The notes under the pieces: generated by a model
The model's database searches: none
Told to the model about the DNA's origin: nothing
Seen by the model: the letters and a program-made list of their open reading frames with translations, nothing else
Shown here: in pieces, positions 42,809 to 51,271 of the stretch
How positions within the stretch are numbered: the first letter of the stretch is position 1
Layout: every line of letters begins with the position of its first letter
NCBI GenBank assembly: GCA_964494985.1
Contig: CAZBUB010000001.1
Location: 75,377-139,376 of the forward strand
Length of the DNA: 64,000 nt
Source of the DNA: CAZBUB01 sp964494985
Lineage (GTDB): Bacteria > Desulfobacterota > Desulfovibrionia > Desulfovibrionales > Desulfothermaceae
Direction of reading: 5' to 3'
Made by a program: the position numbers and the translations under genes

Positions 42809-44059
42809 TTGTCGCAGATGCTGCAGCCGGTGATGGGCATTCTGGTCTTGCTGGGGCTGGCCCTGCTTTTCTCCGAGAACAGACGTGGAGTGGCCTGGAA
42901 GCCGATCCTGCTGGGCTTGGGGCTGCAGCTGGCTCTGGCCTTTTTGTTGCTTCGTGTCCCTGCCTCTCAGGAGATATTCCTGGCTTTGAACCGCATGGTT
43001 TTGGCCCTCCAGGAGGCTACCCAGGAGGGGACCTCGTTTGTCTTCGGCTACTTGGGCGGAGGGGAGCTGCCTTACGAGGAAAAGCCAGGGGCAAGCAGTT
43101 ATATTCTGGCTTTCCAGGGCCTACCCCTGGTCCTGGTGGCCAGCGCCCTGTCTTCCCTGCTCTTTTACTGGAGGGTGCTGCCCCTGCTGGTCAGGGGCTT
43201 TGCCTATGTGCTGCAAAAGACCTTGGGCGTTGGCGGGGCAGAAGGGGTGGCTGCAGCAGCGAACATCTTTCTGGGCATGGTGGAGGCCCCACTGTTTGTC
43301 AAGCAGTATCTCCAAAAGCTGCAGCGCGGGGAGCTGTTTCTGCTCATGGCCACAGGCATGGCCACTATTGCAGGTACTGTGCTGGTGCTCTACTCGAGCA
43401 TACTGCAACCGGTCCTGCCCCAGGCCATGGGCCATCTGCTGGTGGCCTCCATCCTGAGCGCGCCTGCAGCAGTGATCCTGGCCAGGATAATGGTGCCGGT
43501 GCAAAGGGAGGCTTTGAGCAGCGCTGAGCTGCAGCAAGACTCCCAGGCAGGCAGCAGTATGGAAGCGGTGACCCAGGGTACCCTGCAGGGTGCGCAGCTC
43601 CTCATCAACATCCTGGCCATGCTGATTGTTCTGGTGGCGCTGGTATCCCTGGTCAATCAGGTTCTGGGATTTTTACCTGCCTGGCAGGATTCGCCGTTGA
43701 CCCTGCAGCGCATCCTGGGCTGGGTCCTGGCCCCTTTGGTCTGGCTGCTGGGGGTCCCCTGGCAGGAAAGCGCAGCCGCTGGGGGCCTTTTGGGCACCAA
43801 GACAGTACTCAATGAGCTTTTGGCCTACAGTGAGCTCAGCCAAATGGGGCAGGAGCTCTCCCCAAGGACCAGGCTGATCATGAGCTATGCCTTGTGCGGT
43901 TTTGCAAATCCCGGTTCTTTAGGCATCATGCTGGGCGGCCTGGGCGGATTGGTCCCGGAGCGCAGGCAGGAGCTTGTGCAGTTGGGCCTGAAATCCATCA
44001 TTGCCGGCACTATGGCCACTTGCATGACCGGGGCTGTTGTGGCTTTGGTTGCGGCCTAG
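42809..44059 (+). CDS. Nucleoside-type (CNT/NupC) transporter
   Basis: 416-residue inner-membrane protein with about ten helices and concentrative nucleoside transporter motifs: GYLGGGELPYE, AANIFLGMVEAPLFVKQYL, ATGMATIAGTVLVLYSSIL, KTVLNELLAY and MSYALCGFANPGSLGIMLGG. It likely imports nucleosides or related compounds with Na+ or H+. TTG 42809 is chosen because AGGAGGTG stands at 42797-42804. The 85-base gap after thiC has no terminator, so it may be in the TPP-controlled transcript and carry a thiamine precursor; that is inference. Confidence 0.92.
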   Translation: MSQMLQPVMGILVLLGLALLFSENRRGVAWKPILLGLGLQLALAFLLLRVPASQEIFLALNRMVLALQEATQEGTSFVFGYLGGGELPYEEKPGASSYILAFQGLPLVLVASALSSLLFYWRVLPLLVRGFAYVLQKTLGVGGAEGVAAAANIFLGMVEAPLFVKQYLQKLQRGELFLLMATGMATIAGTVLVLYSSILQPVLPQAMGHLLVASILSAPAAVILARIMVPVQREALSSAELQQDSQAGSSMEAVTQGTLQGAQLLINILAMLIVLVALVSLVNQVLGFLPAWQDSPLTLQRILGWVLAPLVWLLGVPWQESAAAGGLLGTKTVLNELLAYSELSQMGQELSPRTRLIMSYALCGFANPGSLGIMLGGLGGLVPERRQELVQLGLKSIIAGTMATCMTGAVVALVAA

Positions 44060-44266
44060 GACTGGCCTGCATGCAGCCTGAAGCTTCTTCCTCTGGCCTT
44101 TTATCGGCAAAGAACTCGTTTTAGGGTATGGGCGCCTCTGGGGCAAAAGGATAAATACTGATCGACTGTCTTGACCAGTCCTGGCTGCTGATCTAAGCTG
44201 TTTGGCACTTAGATCTGCAGCATGGGGCTGCAGGAGCAGATAACCTTTGGCCCAAGGAGAGCAGTC

Positions 44267-44425
44267 ATGCAGAGATATCAATGTCCTTGCGGATACATCT
44301 ACGATCCAGCAGAAGGGGATCCAGAGAATAACATTGAGGCTGGTACACCGTTTGAGTCTTTGCCTGAAGACTGGGTGTGCCCTTGGTGTGGTGCAGAAAA
44401 GGAATTCTTTGAGCAATTGGACTAA
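44267..44425 (+). CDS. Rubredoxin-like protein with CxC site
   Basis: 52 residues. The second iron-binding pair is normal (Cys38/Cys41, WVCPWCG), but the first is Cys6-Pro-Cys8 (YQCPCGYIYD), one residue shorter than the usual C-x-x-C. The rest is a standard rubredoxin sequence. It may bind iron with altered geometry and redox potential. ATG 44267 has AAGGAG 7 bases upstream. No partner oxidoreductase is adjacent; a weak promoter (TTGACC-17-TAAGCT, 44171-44199) suggests a single-gene transcript. Confidence 0.88.
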   Translation: MQRYQCPCGYIYDPAEGDPENNIEAGTPFESLPEDWVCPWCGAEKEFFEQLD

Positions 44426-44570
44426 ATTCCTGGCTCATCCCCTGGCTCCCGGCTCCGATAGGCTGCAGGTTTTTCGGCTCCGGGAGCCTGTTTTGATTGG
44501 GCCTGGAGCTTGATTTTGCAGACCTGTCCCGGAGTGATTAATTCTTCAGATACTGGCAAAGGATTTTCTT

Positions 44571-45476
44571 ATGCAGGTAGAGTGCCCCCATTGCGGTTTT
44601 AGCCGGGATGTGCCAGAGGAGAAAATCCCCTCTCAGGCTACTGTGGCGACGTGTCCCAAATGTCGACAGAAGTTCACTTTTCGCTCCAGTTCAGGGGATA
44701 GAGAGCAAGGGCAGGACAGGCAAGAAGCAGAAAGCCAGGTGGAGGCCTCTGCAAGCCTGGAGAAACCAGCCTCTGAGCAGGAAAACGATGCGGATATATG
44801 GTCTGAATTAGAGTCTCTGCAAAGTGAAGAGACTCCGGAGACAGGGGCAAAGGAGTTTTCAAGACAACAGTCTGCTTGGGAAGTGCCTTGGGAAAATCTG
44901 GAGGAACACGGCTTTTTCCCTGGCCTTTGGCTGACCATTAAGCTGATTTTGTTGGCACCTGCGGGTTTCTTCAGTCGAATGCCCCTGGGCAGGGGCTATG
45001 TCATGCCTCTGATATTCTATTTGCTGATTGCAGAGGTCCAGATACTGAGCATATTTTTTTGGCGCATATCTGGAATTATGCCGCAAATTGAGGACCAGAC
45101 TGCCAGCTTGTTTGGGCTGGCTCTGACCGGGGCTGGGGCATTTACATTGCTGGTGCTCTATCCATTACTCATGGCTGCCTATGTTTTCTTTTATACCGCT
45201 ATTAGCCATGCTTGCCTGCTGGCGGTAAAGTCAGGACAAAATGGATTTGAGGGCACTTTCAAGGTCATTGCTTACGCGAATGCGCCTATGGTTCTCGGTG
45301 TAATCCCCATCTTGGGACCGTGGATGGGATTTATCTGGTCTTTAGCGTGTACTTTCTTTGGCTTTAAGCTGGTGCACGAGACTCCTGGACCTAGGATCTT
45401 GCTGGCAATGGCTTTGCCTTATTTGGTGTTGATGCTGCTGAGTCTGCTGTTTTTTCGTCTCGGGGGGGGCTTTTAG
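44571..45476 (+). CDS. Zinc-ribbon Yip1-domain membrane protein
   Basis: 301 residues: an N-terminal MJ0042-type zinc ribbon (Cys5, Cys8, Cys28, Cys31; VECPHCG and TCPKCR), an acidic, probably disordered linker (about 45-115) and a Yip1-like domain of five membrane helices (about 120-300). The same combination occurs in many deltaproteobacteria; the function is unknown. ATG 44571. Lies 78 bases upstream of a small gene on the same strand and may share its transcript. Confidence 0.82.
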   Translation: MQVECPHCGFSRDVPEEKIPSQATVATCPKCRQKFTFRSSSGDREQGQDRQEAESQVEASASLEKPASEQENDADIWSELESLQSEETPETGAKEFSRQQSAWEVPWENLEEHGFFPGLWLTIKLILLAPAGFFSRMPLGRGYVMPLIFYLLIAEVQILSIFFWRISGIMPQIEDQTASLFGLALTGAGAFTLLVLYPLLMAAYVFFYTAISHACLLAVKSGQNGFEGTFKVIAYANAPMVLGVIPILGPWMGFIWSLACTFFGFKLVHETPGPRILLAMALPYLVLMLLSLLFFRLGGGF

Positions 45477-45553
45477 CTGGCACAGCAGGCTGGAAGGCCT
45501 GGCCTGCCATGCAGATGTCAGAAGCAATGAATTTCCCATAGAGTGGGGAATAT

Positions 45554-45886
45554 ATGTGGCAAAGGTTCTGGAGCTGGATAAACAGGCTTTGCAGGAGAGA
45601 CGCCCAGGAGGAGCTTTCTGCACAGAGCTTCCAGGTTTTGACCCGGGAGATTCGGGATATAGCAGAGCTCTCAAGCAGGCTCTGGGCTGGGGACAGCTCC
45701 TTCCAGGATAGGGTCAGGCGTATCCATAAGGAGATGGATCAGCTGGACAGGCTCCTGGCTCAAAGATCCTTCCAGCGCCTCTCACAGGAGAAGAAGCAGG
45801 AGCTGCACAAGAGCCTTTTGGTCTCCAGGCAAGAGCTGATCAAAAGCCTGCAGTCCGCACCCTGTCCCACGGACAGGGTGCAGTAG
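45554..45886 (+). CDS. Small helical protein of unknown function
   Basis: 110 residues, no signal peptide, strongly helical and charged (REIRDIAELSSRLWAG, DRLLAQRSFQRLSQEKK). The N-terminus MWQRFWSWINRLCRR is amphipathic and could associate with the membrane. No family recognised. ATG 45554 has GGGGAA 5 bases upstream. It directly precedes ahbC (45-base gap) and might be co-transcribed with the haem genes. Confidence 0.65.
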   Translation: MWQRFWSWINRLCRRDAQEELSAQSFQVLTREIRDIAELSSRLWAGDSSFQDRVRRIHKEMDQLDRLLAQRSFQRLSQEKKQELHKSLLVSRQELIKSLQSAPCPTDRVQ

Positions 45887-45931
45887 CCAAGGGGAATGTC
45901 CCCCTGTTGTAAAAGCTATAAGGATAGACAA

Positions 45932-47188
45932 ATGATAGGTATATCCAAACTTTACTGTGGTTCCATAGAGCCTTCTGATGCCCTGCGTTACGGCAGGAAT
46001 TCCAAGGAGCTGCCTGCACACCTGTTGCAGTTCTCCAGGGACAAAAAACCGGTGGTGGTCTGGAATATCACCAGACGCTGCAACTTGCGTTGCGTCCATT
46101 GCTATGCCCGGGCTGTAAGCAAAGGGCAAGGGGAAGTCTCTACTGCCCAGGCTAAGGAAATCATAGACGATCTGGCTGAGTTCGGCTCACCAGTGCTGCT
46201 CTTCTCCGGAGGAGAGCCCCTGCTCAGGCAGGACCTGCCTGAGCTGGCCAGCTATACAGTGCAAAAGGGGATGCGGGCGGTTATCTCCAGCAACGGGACC
46301 TTGATAAGCAGGGCCAAGGCCAGGGAGCTCAAGCAGATCGGGCTCTCCTATGTGGGCATCTCCCTGGATGGCGGTCAGGCTGTGCACGACAGATTCAGGG
46401 GCATGGAAGGGGCTTATGCCCAGGCCATGCAGGGCCTGGAGAATTGCCAGCTGGAGGATCTGAAGGTGGGCCTGCGCTTTACTGTGTTCAAGGACAATGT
46501 GCAGGAGGTGCCCGGTATATTCGACTTGATTCAGGAGCGGGAGATTCCCAGGGTCTGCTTCTATCACCTGGTCTACTCCGGTCGGGGGTCAGAGCTGATG
46601 CAGCAGGATCTGGATCACAAGCAGACCCGGCAGCTGTTGGACCTGATCTTAGAGCGGACACAATCCCTTTTTGCCGCAGGCCTGCAAAAGGAGGTGCTCA
46701 CTGTGGACAATCACGCGGATGGTCCCTATCTGTACCTGCGCCTGCTTGGTGAGGATCCTGACCGGGCTGCAGAGGTTTTGCAGCTTCTACAGTACAACGA
46801 GGGCAATAACTCCGGCAGGGGAATTGGCTGCATTTCCTGGGACGGGGAGGTGTATGCGGATCAGTTCTGGCGCAATCACAGCTTTGGCAATGTCCTGGAA
46901 AGGCCTTTTTCCAGGATCTGGCAGGATCCCGAGTTGGAGCTCTTACAAATGCTGAAGAACAAAAAATCCTATGTGCAGGGTAGATGCACCAGCTGCAGGT
47001 TTTTGGATGTTTGCGCCGGGAACTTTCGGGCCAGGGCAGAAGCCTATTATGGGGATGTTTGGGCCCCGGACCCGGCTTGTTATCTCACAGACCAGGAGAT
47101 CGGGCTGCAGGAGCAGCAACAGGAGGAAAGATGCACTCTGAAAAGGGATTCTTTCGAGGCAGGAGGCTCAGGGGCACGCCAGGGCTAA
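45932..47188 (+). CDS. ahbC: 12,18-didecarboxysiroheme deacetylase AhbC
   Basis: Radical SAM enzyme of the siroheme-dependent haem pathway; removes two acetate side chains to give Fe-coproporphyrin III. 418 residues from ATG 45932. The N-terminus MIGISKLYCGSIEPSDALRY is typical of AhbC. Cluster motif at Cys50, Cys54 and Cys57 (RRCNLRCVHC) and a C-terminal Cys-rich auxiliary-cluster motif (GRCTSCRFLDVCAGN). Its last 58 bases overlap the start of hemB. Found in sulfate reducers and methanogens; fits the rest of the cluster. Confidence 0.93.
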   Translation: MIGISKLYCGSIEPSDALRYGRNSKELPAHLLQFSRDKKPVVVWNITRRCNLRCVHCYARAVSKGQGEVSTAQAKEIIDDLAEFGSPVLLFSGGEPLLRQDLPELASYTVQKGMRAVISSNGTLISRAKARELKQIGLSYVGISLDGGQAVHDRFRGMEGAYAQAMQGLENCQLEDLKVGLRFTVFKDNVQEVPGIFDLIQEREIPRVCFYHLVYSGRGSELMQQDLDHKQTRQLLDLILERTQSLFAAGLQKEVLTVDNHADGPYLYLRLLGEDPDRAAEVLQLLQYNEGNNSGRGIGCISWDGEVYADQFWRNHSFGNVLERPFSRIWQDPELELLQMLKNKKSYVQGRCTSCRFLDVCAGNFRARAEAYYGDVWAPDPACYLTDQEIGLQEQQQEERCTLKRDSFEAGGSGARQG

Positions 47189-48120
47189 GGGAGCTGATCA
47201 GGGAAACCTGCCTGCAGCCCAGGGATCTGATCCAGCCCTATTTTGTGCTGGAGGCAGAGGATCAGTCAGCAGCAAATCCCATCTCCTCCATGCCCGGACA
47301 AAGGCAGCTTGCGTTGCAGCCCCTGTTGCGCAGAGTGGATGATGCGGTCCAAAATGGACTGCGCAGCCTGATTTTGTTCGGCATTCCCAGGCACAAGGAC
47401 GAACAGGCCAGCCAGGCCTATGCAGAACAGGGTGTTGTACAGCAGGCGGTGCGGGCCCTGAAAGAAAGGTTCCCTGGTTTGATCGTGATCACTGACGTCT
47501 GCCTGTGTGAGTATACCTCCCATGGCCACTGCGGGCTCGTGGACCAGGGCCGGGTGCAAAATGACCCCAGTTTGGAGCTGCTGGCCAAGACAGCCCTGTC
47601 CCACGCCCAGGCAGGGGCGGACATGGTGGCTCCTTCGGACATGATGGACGGCAGGGTACAGCGAATTAGGCAGGAATTGGACGCTGCAGGCTACCAGGAA
47701 CTGCCCATCATGTCCTATGCTGTGAAGTACGCCTCCATGTTCTACGGACCTTTCAGGGAGGCTGCCCAGAGCGCGCCCACCTTCGGGGATCGCAAGACCT
47801 ATCAGATGGATCCTGCCAACGCCAGACAGGCCCTGCAGGAGGCAGAGGCGGATCTGGATGAGGGTGCGGATATCCTTTTGGTCAAGCCTGCCCTGCCTTA
47901 TCTGGATATCCTGCAGGGCTTGCGGCAGAGATTTGCCTGCCCCCTGGCTGCCTACCAGGTCAGCGGGGAGTATGCTATGATCAAGGCTGCAGGGGAGAAG
48001 GGCTGGATAGTTGAGGATCAAGTGGTGCTGGAGTCCCTGCTGGCGATTAAGCGCGCGGGAGCGGATATGATACTCAGCTATTTCACTGAGCAGGTCTTGG
48101 AGCTTTTGCTGGAGCTTTAA
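47131..48120 (+). CDS. hemB: Delta-aminolevulinic acid dehydratase
   Basis: Condenses two 5-aminolevulinate molecules to porphobilinogen, feeding both siroheme and haem. 329 residues; catalytic Lys199 (YAVKYASMFYGPF) and Lys252 (LLVKPALPYLD); the zinc-site Cys124, Cys126 and Cys134 (DVCLCEYTSHGHCG) indicate the zinc-dependent form. ATG 47131 has AGGAGG 5 bases upstream, inside the last 58 bases of ahbC. A terminator follows at 48300. Confidence 0.96.
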   Translation: MHSEKGFFRGRRLRGTPGLRELIRETCLQPRDLIQPYFVLEAEDQSAANPISSMPGQRQLALQPLLRRVDDAVQNGLRSLILFGIPRHKDEQASQAYAEQGVVQQAVRALKERFPGLIVITDVCLCEYTSHGHCGLVDQGRVQNDPSLELLAKTALSHAQAGADMVAPSDMMDGRVQRIRQELDAAGYQELPIMSYAVKYASMFYGPFREAAQSAPTFGDRKTYQMDPANARQALQEAEADLDEGADILLVKPALPYLDILQGLRQRFACPLAAYQVSGEYAMIKAAGEKGWIVEDQVVLESLLAIKRAGADMILSYFTEQVLELLLEL

Positions 48121-48171
48121 CATTTTGTGGGATTTTTGCAGCATAAGTGTTATGGAGATGAGATCAGTTGT

Positions 48172-48262
48172 GGCGATTCGATTCCGATCACGATAGTGAG
48201 GGGAGGGGAAATTGGAGTTGCAATCGCGGTCGTTGTGGTGATCATAATTGCTTTTGAGACTC
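48172..48262. repeat. Dispersed hexamer-periodic repeat, copy A
   Basis: Non-coding segment after hemB made of degenerate six-base units (CGATTC, CGATTC, CGATCA, CGATAG) followed by the G-rich spacer GAGGGGAGGGG and then units of complementary type (GTCGTT, GTGGTG, ATCATA), closing with AATTGCTTTTGAGAC. Copy B (55943-56028) shares CGATCACGA, GAGGGGAGGG and AATTGCTTT-GA-AC in the same order. No open frame. Confidence 0.6.
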
Positions 48263-48299
48263 ATGATTTCAGCCATAGGAAGGATTCCAGGCTTTAGGA

Positions 48300-48358
48300 A
48301 GCCTGCTGGGCCTGGTGCAAATTCAAAGACCCTGGATGGCCTGCCAGCAGGCTTTTTT
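48300..48358 (+). terminator. Long-loop terminator after hemB
   Basis: AGCCTGCTGG (48300-48309) and CCAGCAGGCT (48344-48353) pair perfectly; the helix can extend through GCC/GGC. It is followed by TTTTT. The loop is 34 bases, unusual for an intrinsic terminator but with internal pairing. It divides hemB from ahbD, which therefore probably has its own promoter or depends on read-through. Confidence 0.6.
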
Positions 48359-48420
48359 GTCCCCTATGGCCGTGGGCCTGTATCGTTTCTGGCAAGGAGA
48401 AACCTCAACCCTTGAGAGCC

Positions 48421-49518
48421 ATGCATAATCAAAGCACAGAAACACCTGAGCTGAGGCTGCTGGCCTGGGAAGTGACCAGGGCCTGCAATCTGGCTTGTAA
48501 GCACTGCCGAGCAGAGGCAGATCCCCACCCCAGGCCTGACGAGCTGAGCACCCTGGAGGCCAAAGAATTCATTTCCAGTATTCCGGAGGTGGGCAGGCCC
48601 ATTGTGATCTTTACTGGAGGGGAGCCCTTGTTGCGAGCGGACATTTTTGAGCTGGTAGCCCATGCCAAGGATCAGGGCCTCAAGTGTGTGATGGCCCCCA
48701 ACGGCACCCTGCTGGATCAGGAAAATGTCAGGCGCATGCTCGAAAGCGGGATCGAGAGGGTCTCCATCTCCCTGGACGGCCCTGATGCAGAAAGCCATAA
48801 TGCCTTCCGCGGGGTGCAGGGGGCTTTTCAGGCCTGTATGCGGGGGGTGGAGAAACTCAAGGCCCAGGGGTTGCCCTTCCAGGTCAATACCACGGTGACC
48901 CAGGAGAATATGTCCAGCCTGCCCCAAATATTCAATATGGCCAAGGAGCTGGGGGCAGTGGCCTGGCACATCTTTCTGCTGGTGCCCACCGGCAGGGCCA
49001 GGGAGCTGCAGCAGCAGGTGATCACGGCCCAGGAGTATGAAGAAGTCCTGAATTGGTTCTATGACTTCAGGCCCAAGACAGATATGCACCTCAAAGCCAC
49101 ATGCGCTCCGCATTACCACCGTATCCTGCGCCAAAGGGCCAAGCAGGACGGGGTGGAGGTGAGCTATCAGAATTTCGGTCTGGATGCTGTGAGCAGGGGT
49201 TGTCTGGGAGGCACAGGATTTTGCTTTGTCTCCCACAGCGGACAGGTGCAACCCTGCGGATATCTGGATCTGGACTGTGGTCAGCTCAGGCAAGAGAATT
49301 TTGCCCGGATCTGGAGGGAGTCCCCTCAGTTTGCACAGCTGAGGGATCCAGACCAATATCGGGGCAAATGCGGGGTATGCGAGTACTTGCGTGTCTGTGG
49401 CGGTTGCAGGGCCAGGGCCCAGACCATGCTGGGACACTATCTGGAGGAGGAGCCCCTGTGCAGCTATGTGCCCGGAAAACTGCGCGAAAAAAACAGGAAG
49501 AGCCATGGACCGAGCTGA
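48421..49518 (+). CDS. ahbD: Fe-coproporphyrin III decarboxylase (haem synthase) AhbD
   Basis: Last step of the siroheme-dependent pathway: radical SAM oxidative decarboxylation of two propionates to form haem b. 365 residues; Cys22, Cys26 and Cys29 (RACNLACKHC) bind the SAM cluster, and CGVCEYLRVCGGC near the C-terminus an auxiliary one. ATG 48421 is used; a TTG at 48412 is better spaced from AAGGAG (48394-48399) and adds three residues. The stop overlaps the siroheme decarboxylase gene by 14 bases. Confidence 0.92.
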   Translation: MHNQSTETPELRLLAWEVTRACNLACKHCRAEADPHPRPDELSTLEAKEFISSIPEVGRPIVIFTGGEPLLRADIFELVAHAKDQGLKCVMAPNGTLLDQENVRRMLESGIERVSISLDGPDAESHNAFRGVQGAFQACMRGVEKLKAQGLPFQVNTTVTQENMSSLPQIFNMAKELGAVAWHIFLLVPTGRARELQQQVITAQEYEEVLNWFYDFRPKTDMHLKATCAPHYHRILRQRAKQDGVEVSYQNFGLDAVSRGCLGGTGFCFVSHSGQVQPCGYLDLDCGQLRQENFARIWRESPQFAQLRDPDQYRGKCGVCEYLRVCGGCRARAQTMLGHYLEEEPLCSYVPGKLREKNRKSHGPS

Positions 49519-49972
49519 TCGCCGGATTTTGGACATCATCCAGACCGAGTTCCCCCTGGTCTCCCGGCCTTATGCAGCAATCGGAGAGCAGGTGGGGCTG
49601 ACAGAGGCAGAGGTTCTGGCCCGGGTCAGGACTATGCAGGGCTTGGGTATAATCAGGCGTATTGGCGCTAACTTCCAATCCAGGAAACTGGGTTGGAAAA
49701 GCACCCTTTGTGCGGCAGCAGTGCCTGAGCATATGCTGCAGGAGTTCGTAGAGGTGGTGAACTCCTATCCTGGGGTAACCCACAACTATTTGCGGCAGCA
49801 TGAGTACAACGTCTGGTTCACATTGATCAGGCCCAGCTGGGAAGATATAGAAAGGGAGCTGCAGGAGATCAGCAGCAAAACCGGGCTGGAGGTGCTCAAC
49901 CTGCCGGCAGAAAAGATGTTCAAGATCCGGGTGGACTTCCCAATGCAGGATGCGGAGCAGGATCAGGAATAG
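49505..49972 (+). CDS. Siroheme decarboxylase subunit (AhbA/AhbB family)
   Basis: Lrp/AsnC-like protein of 155 residues that catalyses, with a partner subunit, removal of two acetate carboxyls from siroheme to give 12,18-didecarboxysiroheme. The start DRADRRILDIIQTEFPLVSRPYAAIGEQVGL is a typical winged helix of the family; IRRIGANFQSRKLGWKSTLCA and RQHEYNVWFTL belong to the substrate domain. I cannot say whether it is AhbA or AhbB, and no second subunit gene lies in the window. ATG 49505 lies within ahbD. Confidence 0.9.
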   Translation: MDRADRRILDIIQTEFPLVSRPYAAIGEQVGLTEAEVLARVRTMQGLGIIRRIGANFQSRKLGWKSTLCAAAVPEHMLQEFVEVVNSYPGVTHNYLRQHEYNVWFTLIRPSWEDIERELQEISSKTGLEVLNLPAEKMFKIRVDFPMQDAEQDQE

Positions 49973-49974
49973 AG

Positions 49975-51237
49975 ATGTCCAGGGGCAGGGTCATAGTCGC
50001 AGGCTGCGGCCCGGCGGGAATCATGGCTGCAGGCAGGGCAGCAGCCCGGGGTTTTGAGGTCTGCATTCTGGAGAAGATGGGCAGGCCTGCCAGGAAGCTG
50101 GGATTGACCGGCAAGGGCCGCTGCAATCTGACCAACACCGCAGAGCTGCAGGATTTTTTATTCAGGTTCGGCCCCCAGGGTAAGTTCCTGCGCCCGGCCC
50201 TAAGCAGCTTTTTCAATCACGACCTGCAGGTTTTTTTGCAGGACCTGGGGGTGGAAACTGCGCAGGAACGGGGGGGCAGGGTTTTCCCTGTTGCACATAC
50301 TGCTCCAGAGTTGGCCAGGATCCTGGTTTCCTGGGCCAAAAAGCAAGGGGCCAAGCTATTGACTGGAGCCAGCCTGCAGCAGATCCTTTTGCAGCAGGGT
50401 AGGATCAAAGGAGTTCTGGTCAGGCAGAGCATGTCCAATGCCGAAAGGCAGCTGGAGATTTCGGCCCAGAACCTAGTCCTGGCCACTGGAGGGATCTCTT
50501 ACCCAGCCACCGGATCCACAGGTGAAGGCCACACTTTGGCTCGAGAGCTGGGACACAGCATTACACCCTTAAGGCCCGCCCTGGTCCCCCTGGAGACCGG
50601 GGGTGAGCTGGCCGGCAGGCTGCAGGGGCTCAGTCTGCGCAACGTGGAGGCCAAGCTGTATGTCCAGGGCAAAAGGCAGGCCCGGGAGTTTGGGGAGATG
50701 GTCTTTACCCATTTCGGAATCTCCGGACCGATAGTGCTCAGTCTGAGCAAGCCAGCGGTCCAGGCTCTGCAAAAAGGGCAGAAAGTTGACCTGGTTTTGG
50801 ATCTTAAGCCTGCGGTCTCCCAGGAAAAGCTGCAGGCCAGGCTCTCCAGGGTTTTGCACCAAAGGGGAAAGCAGAGGATGAAGAGGGTGCTCAAGGAGTT
50901 TTTGCCCCAGAAGATGATCCAGCCCTGCCTGGAACAAACCGGCATTCATCCGGAAAAACAGGCCAGCCAAATGTATGCCCAGGAGCAAAAGGCACTCAGG
51001 CTGTGGCTCAAGGAACTTTCTCTGCGGGTGACCTCGGCCAGGCCCCTGGAAGAGGCGATAGTGACCGCTGGCGGGATCAGTCTGCGGGAAGTGGATCCTA
51101 GATGCATGGCCTCCAGACTGGTGGCTGGGCTTTATTTTGCAGGGGAGATTCTGGATCTGGATGCAGACACTGGAGGCTTCAATCTGCAGGCTGCCTTGAG
51201 CACAGGCTGGCTGGCAGGGGAGTCTGTGGGCCTTTGA
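49975..51237 (+). CDS. HI0933-type FAD-dependent oxidoreductase
   Basis: 420-residue flavoprotein of the HI0933/BaiN family. Motifs: N-terminal FAD site VIVAGCGPAGIMAAGRAAARG, KLGLTGKGRCNLTN, LVLATGGISYPATGSTGEGH, FTHFGISGPIVLSLS, and C-terminal TAGGISLREVDPRCMAS and GGFNLQAALSTGWLAG. Substrates are unclear for most members; some reduce C=C bonds. It begins 2 bases after the siroheme decarboxylase gene and so is in the haem transcript, but a role in haem synthesis is not known. Confidence 0.92.
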   Translation: MSRGRVIVAGCGPAGIMAAGRAAARGFEVCILEKMGRPARKLGLTGKGRCNLTNTAELQDFLFRFGPQGKFLRPALSSFFNHDLQVFLQDLGVETAQERGGRVFPVAHTAPELARILVSWAKKQGAKLLTGASLQQILLQQGRIKGVLVRQSMSNAERQLEISAQNLVLATGGISYPATGSTGEGHTLARELGHSITPLRPALVPLETGGELAGRLQGLSLRNVEAKLYVQGKRQAREFGEMVFTHFGISGPIVLSLSKPAVQALQKGQKVDLVLDLKPAVSQEKLQARLSRVLHQRGKQRMKRVLKEFLPQKMIQPCLEQTGIHPEKQASQMYAQEQKALRLWLKELSLRVTSARPLEEAIVTAGGISLREVDPRCMASRLVAGLYFAGEILDLDADTGGFNLQAALSTGWLAGESVGL

Positions 51238-51271
51238 TTGTGAGGCGTACTAACTTATGAGTTAAAAGGAA

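Noticed and set aside
42736..43527. A 263-codon plus-strand frame in another phase over the CNT gene
   Set aside because: The CNT frame has the family motifs and a Shine-Dalgarno site; this one is Gly/Ala/Pro-rich without structure.
48364..49539. A 391-codon open frame on the minus strand
   Set aside because: It lies opposite ahbD, whose radical SAM motifs and context are secure. The antisense translation is rich in Pro, Gly, Leu and His without any domain, as usual for shadows of GC-rich genes.
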